From the NCBI RefSeq assembly GCF_009827295.1, contig NZ_WTYD01000001.1:620001-684000 (forward strand): 64,000 bases of DNA, written 5' to 3'. The notes beneath the pieces are model-generated. The model saw nothing but the letters and a program-made list of their open reading frames with translations, did no database searches and was not told the origin of the DNA. The stretch comes from Qipengyuania pelagi (GTDB lineage: Bacteria > Pseudomonadota > Alphaproteobacteria > Sphingomonadales > Sphingomonadaceae). How positions within the stretch are numbered: position 1 is the first letter of the stretch; the number at the start of each line of letters is the position of its first letter. Below are positions 17,574 to 24,319 of the stretch, piece after piece. The position numbers and the translations under genes were made by a program.

Positions 17574-19529
17574 TCAGCGCAGGAAGTCACCAGCCGAGCG
17601 TGCGCGGCCATAGGCGGTGCGTTCGGGATAGAGCTGTTCGTAGACCGCCGCATTCTCGATCACACGCTGGACATAGTTCTTGGTCTCGAAGAACGGGATC
17701 TTCTCGATCCATTCGACCCAGCTGATCGATCCGGTGCGCGGATCGCCGTTCGAGCGCAGCCATTTGTTCACATTGCCCGGCCCGGCATTGTAGGCCGCGA
17801 AGGCGAGCGGATAGCTGCCGTCGTAATAGCTCACGAGCCGCGTGATGTGATTGGAACCGAGGCGGACGTTGTAATTCGCATCGTCGATGAGGGAGGAGGA
17901 CATGTAGGTCACGCCCGCCTTGTCCGCTTCCTCGCGCGCGGTGCCCGGCATCAGCTGCATCAGGCCGCGCGCGCCCGCATGGCTGATCGCGTTCTGCGCG
18001 AACTGGCTTTCCTGTCGCGCGATCGCGTGGACCAGCGTGAATTCGGCGCCCGGGGGGAGCGGCAGGACGGGAAAGCCCTGCGTCACGAATTCGTGATGTC
18101 CGTCCGCGCCCGCCGCTTCGGCGACATTGACCGCCAGATCGCGCCGCCCGATTTCGCGGGCGAGATCGGCGACCATCTGGTGTTCTTCCAGCGTGTCAGC
18201 CGATTGGGCCAGTTCGCGATAGAACTGGATGCCGGTGCGCCAGGGAGCATCGCGGGCGACTTCGCGCACGGCGGCCACGATCGGCTGGGCGGCAAAGGCC
18301 TGGCGCGCTTCGGGTGTGGGGACGGTCAGATTGTCGGCGGCGAGCTTGGGGACCGGGCGGCCCAACTCCTTCAACGCCAACTGGCCGTAGAACCGGTCCG
18401 CATATTCGGCGGCCATCTCGTAATAGCGGTTCGCCTCGTCCGTCATCCCGGCATGCTTCGCGGCGAGGCCCGCCCAGTAGAACCCCTTGGACCGGGTCTG
18501 CGGTGTCTGCGCGGCGGCGCCGTAGCGATAGAATAGCGGCGCGGCGCGGCGTCCGTCGCCAAGATCCCACAGGGCGGAAGTCCCGCCGAGCCAGACAAGC
18601 GAGGTGTAATCGTCGCGCAGGCGATAGCTGCCCGTGCTGACGTCGAAGCCGGGCGCGAACAGATCGTCGACCGATGCGGCGATCTGGGCCGCCTGGCCGG
18701 GACTGGCGCCGCGCGCGACGCTGAGCATTTCGCCGATCATCGCTTCGGGATCGAAAGCAGGCTGCTCGAAGCTCGGGCGACTGGTCAGGAGCGCGATCGC
18801 CTGCGGCATCTGGCGCGAGGTGCGGTAGTGGCGCACGAGATTGTAGATATAGCCCGGATCGCTGCGCGCGACATTCGGCGCGAGCGCGGATGTGTCGGGC
18901 ATCGAACCCTGCAACAGCGACAGGCGCGCCATCGCCAGCGCGCGCGATTGCGGCGAGACGCGCACCGCCTGCCGCGCGGCACCTTCGCTATCGCCCTGCC
19001 ACAACAGCGCATCCATGCGCGCGTCCTGATCCTCGGCGGAGAAGCGCGTGCCGTAGAGCCCTTGGATATAGGCCTCCGAAGGCCCGCTCATCGTGCCGCC
19101 GCGCCATGCCGCGCGAGCCACGTCATACGCCTCGGCCCGGTTCTGTGTGCCGAGCGCGAGAGCATAGCGAGCCTTCGCGCTATTGGTGATCGGCGGGTTG
19201 CGATCGAAGAAGGCGACCAGCTGGTCGGGGGTGACCGGATCGCGATCCAGCGCGGCCTCTGCACGGCGCTGCAAGCGGTCCTGCTGCGGGAAGCCCTCAT
19301 AGGTGGTGATGAAATTGGCGTAGGTCGCGAAGGGCAACCCATCCTGACCGATCAGATATTCCCACCGCTCGATCGCGGGAGCCATCGCGCCCTGCTGCCC
19401 CGCAACGAGATTGCTGCGCGCGCGGTCCCAGCTCGATCCGTCCTGCGCGCTGGCGATGGAAGGGGTCGCCAGCGCGGTGCCGGCGAGAATTGCGGTCTTG
19501 AAAACTGTTTTGAGTACCATGCTGGACAT
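17574..19529 (-). CDS. Soluble lytic murein transglycosylase (Slt family)
   Basis: This 651-residue periplasmic protein has a signal peptide ending near PSIASAQD. A long alpha-helical superhelix (about 40-480) precedes the catalytic SLT domain. The catalytic Glu507 lies in AIARQESQF, followed by GARGLMQLMPGTA and AFAAYNAGPGNV, all hallmarks of family 1 lytic transglycosylases. The enzyme cleaves the glycan strands of peptidoglycan with formation of 1,6-anhydro ends. It is divergent from dapA, another gene tied to peptidoglycan supply. Confidence 0.94.
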   Translation of the reverse strand: MSSMVLKTVFKTAILAGTALATPSIASAQDGSSWDRARSNLVAGQQGAMAPAIERWEYLIGQDGLPFATYANFITTYEGFPQQDRLQRRAEAALDRDPVTPDQLVAFFDRNPPITNSAKARYALALGTQNRAEAYDVARAAWRGGTMSGPSEAYIQGLYGTRFSAEDQDARMDALLWQGDSEGAARQAVRVSPQSRALAMARLSLLQGSMPDTSALAPNVARSDPGYIYNLVRHYRTSRQMPQAIALLTSRPSFEQPAFDPEAMIGEMLSVARGASPGQAAQIAASVDDLFAPGFDVSTGSYRLRDDYTSLVWLGGTSALWDLGDGRRAAPLFYRYGAAAQTPQTRSKGFYWAGLAAKHAGMTDEANRYYEMAAEYADRFYGQLALKELGRPVPKLAADNLTVPTPEARQAFAAQPIVAAVREVARDAPWRTGIQFYRELAQSADTLEEHQMVADLAREIGRRDLAVNVAEAAGADGHHEFVTQGFPVLPLPPGAEFTLVHAIARQESQFAQNAISHAGARGLMQLMPGTAREEADKAGVTYMSSSLIDDANYNVRLGSNHITRLVSYYDGSYPLAFAAYNAGPGNVNKWLRSNGDPRTGSISWVEWIEKIPFFETKNYVQRVIENAAVYEQLYPERTAYGRARSAGDFLR

Positions 19530-19624
19530 AATGTCCCCCCGCTCCTTATCAGGCGCTGAATGAAATCGCGTCGATGCGGCGAATTCGCCCGCATTGTCAT
19601 GCCTCTAACGCAGGATCCGGGTAA

Positions 19625-20506
19625 ATGTTCACAGGTTCGATTCCCGCTCTGGCGACTCCTTTTCGCGACGGAGCGTTCGACGAGGTCGCTTATCGCAAGC
19701 TGATCGACTGGCAGATCGAGAACGGGAGCAAGGGGCTGGTCCCCTGCGGTACCACGGGAGAGGCGTCGACGCTGTCCAATGCCGAGCATCACCGGGTGAT
19801 CGAGGTCTGTATCGAACAGGCGGCGGGCCGCGTCCCGGTGATCGCGGGCTGCGGCAGCAACGATACCAAGAACGCGCTGCTCCATATGGGGTTTTCGAAG
19901 AAGGCGGGGGCGACTGCTGGGCTGTGCGTCGCGCCCTATTACAACCGCCCGAGCCAGACCGGGCTGATCGCCCATTTCAGCTATCTCGCCGAACACAGCG
20001 ACCTGCCGATCGTGCTGTACAACGTGCCGGGACGCACCGTCACCGATATCGAGGACGAGACGGTTGTGGAACTGGTGCGCCGATTCCCCGACCGGATCGT
20101 GGCGATCAAGGATGCGAGCGGCGATCTGTCGCGCGTGGCCGATCATCGCATGGGCCTGTCCAAGGATTTCTGCCAATTGTCGGGCAATGACGAATTGTGG
20201 TTGCCCCATGCGGCGGCGGGCGGATCGGGGTGTATCTCCGTCACCGCGAATGTCGCGCCGAAACTGTGCGCCGAATTCCACGAGGCGATCGCCGCCAACG
20301 AACTGGCAAAGGCGCGCGAATTGAACGACCGCCTGTTCCCGCTGCATTACGCGATGTTCTCGGACGCGAGCCCCGCGCCGGTGAAATACGCGCTCAGCCG
20401 GGTGCATGACTGGTTCTCCGACGAGGTCCGCCTGCCGATCTGCCGCGCCAGCGATGCCAGCCGCAAGGCGGTGGACGAGGCGCTTGCGATCGCGGGACTG
20501 ATCTAA
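19625..20506 (+). CDS. dapA: 4-hydroxy-tetrahydrodipicolinate synthase
   Basis: This 293-residue (beta/alpha)8 enzyme condenses pyruvate and aspartate semialdehyde in the lysine/diaminopimelate pathway. The Schiff-base Lys162 is in RIVAIKDASGD. The proton-relay motif VLYNVPGRT and the GTTGEASTL loop that binds pyruvate are present. The length is normal. The stop overlaps the convergent hydrolase gene by three or four bases. Confidence 0.96.
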   Translation: MFTGSIPALATPFRDGAFDEVAYRKLIDWQIENGSKGLVPCGTTGEASTLSNAEHHRVIEVCIEQAAGRVPVIAGCGSNDTKNALLHMGFSKKAGATAGLCVAPYYNRPSQTGLIAHFSYLAEHSDLPIVLYNVPGRTVTDIEDETVVELVRRFPDRIVAIKDASGDLSRVADHRMGLSKDFCQLSGNDELWLPHAAAGGSGCISVTANVAPKLCAEFHEAIAANELAKARELNDRLFPLHYAMFSDASPAPVKYALSRVHDWFSDEVRLPICRASDASRKAVDEALAIAGLI

Positions 20507-21576
20507 AGCAATTCGTCCTCGTCGAGGATCGGCGAGGCCGGGAAGGGCGGGTCGCTGACGGCCATCGCCTCGACGATCGAATGCGCGTTTTCCCCAACAT
20601 GGTCGAGCGCTCCGACCTCGGCGATATGGAACAGGGCATCGCCCTGATTGACCACGGGCAGTGTCGCGTGGCCGATGATGACGCCGTCGATCGGGCTGAC
20701 GAGTTCTATGCCGTCTTCGCCGAACAGACCGCCGACCACGGCCAGCAGATTGCCCTGGCGCACGATATCGCCCGATTTCCTCACCCGGCGAGAGACCCCG
20801 CCGCGCGGCGCGCGCACCCAGTGGGATCGGTTGGCGCGCATCGGGACGGCGGTGTTATCGATCCCGTCGCTCGCCGCGATCATGCCGATATAGGCAAGCA
20901 CCCGCAGCACGCCCGCAGCCCCGACGCCGATCGAATAGCGATCGAAACGCAGCGCCTCGCCTGCTTCCAGGAGAAGCATCGGAACTTCACGTTCAGCCGC
21001 GAGCGCCCGCATCGATCCGGGCCGCAGCGGGCTTTCGACGATGATCGGCGCGCCGAAGGCCATGGCCAGTTCGGTCAGATAGGGACTGCCCGAGGCGATC
21101 CGTATCTGCGGCAGATTGTAGCGGTGGACTGCGGCGGTGTGCATATCGATGCCGAGCGTGCAGCGTTCGATCACATTGGCGAGGAAGCAATGCGCGAGCT
21201 GCGCAGCGAGGCTACCCCCCTCATGGCCCGGAAAGCTGCGATTGAGATCGCGCCGGTCGGGCAGATAGCGGCTGTGCGCGGCGAAGCCGTAGATATTGAC
21301 GGCGGGCGCCAGGATCACCGTGCCCGAAAGGTGTTCCGGCATGAGATGGTCGAGCAGGCGCTGGACGATGGCGGTGCCGACGATCTCGTCCCCGTGGATG
21401 CCCGCACTCACGAAAACGCATGGACCGCGCTTGGCCCCATGCAGCACTTTCAACGCCAGCGAGGAATCGAGGCCCGTGACCTGCTGGCTGACCGGGATCG
21501 TCAGGATCTCGCTCGTTCCGGGTGCGATGCTGCGATCGTGGATGGCGAAGGGGGCGGGCGCGTTGTGCGAACTCAT
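20503..21576 (-). CDS. Succinylglutamate desuccinylase/aspartoacylase family zinc hydrolase
   Basis: This protein of about 357 residues has the M14-like zinc site of the AstE/AspA family. SAGIHGDEIVG supplies the first His and Glu, and IDMHTAAVHRYN the second His. The C-terminal part (about 260-330) resembles a biotinyl/lipoyl-like beta domain (SPIDGVIIGHATLPVVNQGDA), as in the larger bacterial members. I chose the ATG giving MSSHNAP; two upstream starts would add up to 12 residues. The substrate is uncertain, and such genes often accompany RimK-type ligases, which are not seen here. Confidence 0.85.
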   Translation of the reverse strand: MSSHNAPAPFAIHDRSIAPGTSEILTIPVSQQVTGLDSSLALKVLHGAKRGPCVFVSAGIHGDEIVGTAIVQRLLDHLMPEHLSGTVILAPAVNIYGFAAHSRYLPDRRDLNRSFPGHEGGSLAAQLAHCFLANVIERCTLGIDMHTAAVHRYNLPQIRIASGSPYLTELAMAFGAPIIVESPLRPGSMRALAAEREVPMLLLEAGEALRFDRYSIGVGAAGVLRVLAYIGMIAASDGIDNTAVPMRANRSHWVRAPRGGVSRRVRKSGDIVRQGNLLAVVGGLFGEDGIELVSPIDGVIIGHATLPVVNQGDALFHIAEVGALDHVGENAHSIVEAMAVSDPPFPASPILDEDELL

Positions 21577-21708
21577 GCGGAGATTTAGGAACACCGGGGC
21601 AGCCATGCGCAAGCGAAAAAGCGCGCGTAGCGCCGGTCGTGGAAAAAACGGGCGGGGCGGGGGCGGCTAACTTGCGCGACTCGCGACCCCCGCCATAGCC
21701 TGCCGCCC

Positions 21709-22026
21709 ATGACCGATACCTTCTCCGCCCTGTCCGACCCAACGCGGCGGCTGCTGCTCGATCGCTTGAGCGAGCGGGGCGGGATGACGCTGTCGGACCT
21801 GTCGGAAGACCTGCCGATCACGCGCCAGGCGGTGGCCAAGCACCTCGCCGTGCTGGAAGCGGCCGAACTGGTCGCTTCCGAGCGTGACGGGCGCTGCAAG
21901 CGACATTACCTTAACCCGATCCCGCTGGCCAAGATGGCGCGCCGGTGGCTGGGACGGTTCGAAGAGGTGCCACTGGGCGCGATGGCGGGCTTCCAGGGGG
22001 CGGCCGAACTCCACGCCCCCGGCTGA
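21709..22026 (+). CDS. ArsR-family winged-helix repressor
   Basis: This 105-residue protein has the ArsR fold from its first residues: FSALSDPTRRLLLDRLSERG, then LPITRQAVAKHLAVLEAAEL as the recognition helix region and RDGRCKRHYLN as the wing. The usual metal-binding Cys pair of ArsR (CxC) is absent, so it may sense something else. Members of this type often sit beside an AHSA1 (SRPBCC) gene, but here the next gene is on the opposite strand. The targets are unknown. Confidence 0.88.
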   Translation: MTDTFSALSDPTRRLLLDRLSERGGMTLSDLSEDLPITRQAVAKHLAVLEAAELVASERDGRCKRHYLNPIPLAKMARRWLGRFEEVPLGAMAGFQGAAELHAPG

Positions 22027-22039
22027 CTTCACCCCGAGA

Positions 22040-22843
22040 TCAATCGTCGCTGGTGGGCGCGCCGAATTCGGGCAATGGCAGCCGGAGGAGTTGTGGCAAA
22101 TCGAGTTCGAACTCTTGTTCGAGGATGGCAACGAGGTCCCTTGCTGTCTCGACGTGCCGGATAAGGACTGGTCCCGATCGGTGTTCGGTCAAGCTTTTAC
22201 CCCGGAGGCTGAGATGACGATCGCCATCTCGACGCTGCACCGTCAAGCGCGTAACGAACGGCGAATTCCCATCTTTTCCCTGCCATTCGCTCATCCTGGC
22301 GAGTTCGGCCTCGTCCGCGGGCTCGGCGCGGAAGTCGAAGCCGAATGGATCCCGCCCGGCTAGGCGTTCAGTGAAACGCCAGCCATCGTTGCCGAGGTCT
22401 TCAAGGGAAACCACGAAGGGGCCGTCCGACCACGTGCCCCCCTTGAGCGGAAGCGGTTGCGTTAGGCTGCCTCCGAAGCCGACGTCCACCAGATAGGGGC
22501 GTTCCAGCAGCACCAGCAGTGCGAGATGCGAGCCAGGACGGGCCGTTGCAGAACGATGGTTCTGGACCGTGCACGACAGGCGGACGGTCGTGAAGCCGAT
22601 TTGGTCGAGCATCATGCCCAGAAGTCCGTTCTGTTCGTAGCACCATCCTCCGCGCTTCTGATCGACCATCTTGGTGAAGGCGCGACGCGGTTCAATCCCG
22701 GGTGGGCGACCGAGATGGATATCCAGCGTTTCGAAGGGAAAAGTAGCGACATGCCGAGAGACGATGGCGCGCAGTCCATTCAGATCTGGCGTCAGAGGGC
22801 CTGTCAATCCTATCCGCGCGAGATAGCGATCAAGCGGCTTCAT
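22040..22843 (-). CDS. nat: Arylamine N-acetyltransferase
   Basis: This 267-residue enzyme moves acetyl from acetyl-CoA to aromatic amines, hydrazines and hydroxylamines. The Cys-His-Asp triad is visible: C68 in KRGGWCYEQN, H106 in GSHLALL, and D120 in YLVDVGFGG. Length and motif spacing are standard. Its start lies inside the end of the VOC gene upstream (14-base overlap), so both are probably transcribed from the divergent region that holds the SoxR box. That would place a xenobiotic-modifying enzyme under redox-drug control. Confidence 0.93.
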   Translation of the reverse strand: MKPLDRYLARIGLTGPLTPDLNGLRAIVSRHVATFPFETLDIHLGRPPGIEPRRAFTKMVDQKRGGWCYEQNGLLGMMLDQIGFTTVRLSCTVQNHRSATARPGSHLALLVLLERPYLVDVGFGGSLTQPLPLKGGTWSDGPFVVSLEDLGNDGWRFTERLAGRDPFGFDFRAEPADEAELARMSEWQGKDGNSPFVTRLTVQRRDGDRHLSLRGKSLTEHRSGPVLIRHVETARDLVAILEQEFELDLPQLLRLPLPEFGAPTSDD

Positions 22844-23225
22844 AGCTGACTACCTCGAATTCGATTCCGTCCCAATCGAGGAAATAGAAGCTGCGCGGTC
22901 CGGGCTCGTATTGTCCCTGATTAAACGGAAGCAGACCGGCCTCGGCCACCAGCGCTTCGGCCGCATCCAGATCGCTGACCGCGATCCCGATATGGTTCAT
23001 CGGCGCGCCCTTGCCGAACCCGGCAGCGACGTCCGGATTGGTGTAAATCGCGAGATAGGCCTGCGCATCGCCGAGATGGATGGTGCGTCCGCCAGCCATG
23101 GCTGGGCCTTCCCATCGGCGGGTCCATCCGGTGATCTGGGCGATCAGATCGGCGAGCCGGTCCGGGTCGCTCGACGAGATATTGACGTGTTCGAGCCGGG
23201 CGGAAACGTGGGTTCGATCGGGCAT
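22830..23225 (-). CDS. VOC (glyoxalase/dioxygenase superfamily) protein
   Basis: This protein of about 131 residues is a vicinal oxygen chelate protein. ARLEHVNISSSDPDRLADLI is the first beta-alpha-beta unit, and MNHIGIAVSDLDAAEAL the second. SFYFLDWDGIEFEVVSYE closes the module. The paired His/Glu residues could bind a metal. I chose the ATG giving MPDRTHV because GGAG lies six bases before it; two other ATGs are 6 and 12 bases upstream. It is the first gene after the SoxR box. It may be a lyase, dioxygenase or drug-binding protein. Confidence 0.85.
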   Translation of the reverse strand: MPDRTHVSARLEHVNISSSDPDRLADLIAQITGWTRRWEGPAMAGGRTIHLGDAQAYLAIYTNPDVAAGFGKGAPMNHIGIAVSDLDAAEALVAEAGLLPFNQGQYEPGPRSFYFLDWDGIEFEVVSYEAA

Positions 23226-23314
23226 GGACATCTCCATCCGAACCGCCGCGTGTGCCCGCTTCGACAGTGAGGCAGGCTTCCCATGCGGCAGGTCCGGTGC
23301 CCACACTCATGCAA

Positions 23315-23332
23315 CCTCAAGTTTGCTTGAGG
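23315..23332. promoter_or_regulatory. SoxR box between the VOC gene and soxR
   Basis: CCTCAAGTTTGCTTGAGG is an 18-bp dyad with seven-base arms. It matches the known E. coli soxS operator CCTCAAGTTAACTTGAGG at 16 of 18 positions. On the minus strand a TTGACC (-35) and CATGAG (-10, weak) are separated by 19 bases across the box, the long spacer typical of MerR-type promoters. On the plus strand TTGAGG and TATCAG with a 17-base spacer could drive soxR. Confidence 0.88.
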
Positions 23333-23363
23333 TCAAGCCGCAACGTCGCTATCAGTGTGATCG

Positions 23364-23801
23364 ATGGGACCGAACGACACACTTTCGATAGGCGAACTCG
23401 CCCGCCGCACGGGGCTCAGCGTCTCCGCGATCCGCTTCTACGAGGACAAGGGGCTGATCGAACCGATGCGTACTGGCGGCAATCAGCGGCGCTTTCTGCG
23501 CAGCGATATCCGTCGGCTGAGCTTCATCCTGATCGTCCAGAAGCTCGGCCTCTCGCTCGAAGAGATCGGCGAACATCTCCGCGCGCTGCCCAAGGGTCGC
23601 ACACCGAGCAGTTTCGACTGGTGGAAGATCAGCGAGGCGATCCGTGGCGGGCTGGACGAGCGCATCGCGCAATTGCAGGCGATGCGCGACAATCTCGACG
23701 GATGTATCGGCTGCGGCTGCCTGAGCCTCAAGACTTGCCAGATCTACAATCCGCAGGACATCGCCGCCGAGGGCGGGGCGGGGCCGCGCATCCTGCGTTA
23801 G
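23364..23801 (+). CDS. soxR: Redox-sensing transcriptional activator SoxR
   Basis: This 145-residue MerR-family protein has the winged-helix start LSIGELARRTGLSVSAIRFYE, a dimerisation helix, and the [2Fe-2S] cluster motif C114-x2-C117-x-C119-x5-C125 in GCIGCGCLSLKTCQIYNP. SoxR is activated when redox-cycling drugs or nitric oxide oxidise the cluster. No soxS is seen, as usual outside enterics, so it should act directly on its targets. The ATG lies only eight bases after a good -10 and has no ribosome site, so the mRNA may be leaderless. The gene is divergent from the VOC and N-acetyltransferase genes. Confidence 0.96.
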   Translation: MGPNDTLSIGELARRTGLSVSAIRFYEDKGLIEPMRTGGNQRRFLRSDIRRLSFILIVQKLGLSLEEIGEHLRALPKGRTPSSFDWWKISEAIRGGLDERIAQLQAMRDNLDGCIGCGCLSLKTCQIYNPQDIAAEGGAGPRILR

Positions 23802-24319
23802 GTATCCGGCCCAAGCTCGGGATCGAGATCGCGCGGGCGCGCGAAGTGGACGAGCTTGCCGCATTCCGGCGTCAAATCCGCCCAATCATCGATATCCAGT
23901 TCGAAGACAGCGTAGCTCGCGGTCGGGAATTTCACCTTCGCTTCGTCGAACAGGGCGTTCTCATGCGCGGGCGCGACCAGTTCGAGGACCATGTCGCCGA
24001 GACCGGGATTATGAGCCGCGATCAGCACGGCCTTGCCGCTCGCCTGATGCAGCACATCCATCATCGTGTCGGTCCCGGCGAGATAGAGGCGGCGGTCCCA
24101 TTCGGGCGACAGTTCGGGCAAGGCCTCTTCGAGTGTCGTCTTCACCCGCTGGGCCGGGCTGGCGATCAGCGCATCCCATTTGATCCCGTGGTCGCGGATA
24201 TGATCGCCCATAAGCCGCGCGCCCTTGCGCCCGCGCGCGTTCAACCCGCGATCGAAATCGCGCGTGTCGCCATCGCTCCAATCCGATTTTGCATGACGCA
24301 TCAGGCCGAGGATCTTCAC
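23798..24319 (-). CDS. sixA: Histidine phosphatase, SixA-like
   Basis: This 173-residue protein belongs to the phosphoglycerate mutase-like histidine phosphatases. The phosphate-accepting His is in LMRHAKSDWSD, the second catalytic His in IAAHNPGLGD, and ARGRKGARLMGDHI is a SixA-type helix. SixA removes phosphate from His residues of phosphotransfer proteins in E. coli; the target here is unknown. It starts with GTG, which overlaps the end of the DinG-like gene (GTGA), and its stop overlaps that of soxR convergently. Confidence 0.88.
   Translation of the reverse strand: MKILGLMRHAKSDWSDGDTRDFDRGLNARGRKGARLMGDHIRDHGIKWDALIASPAQRVKTTLEEALPELSPEWDRRLYLAGTDTMMDVLHQASGKAVLIAAHNPGLGDMVLELVAPAHENALFDEAKVKFPTASYAVFELDIDDWADLTPECGKLVHFARPRDLDPELGPDT

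Noticed and set aside
19631..19655. GGTTCGATTCC resembling a tRNA T-arm
   Set aside because: It lies in the first codons of dapA, and no matching acceptor, D or anticodon arms are found around it.
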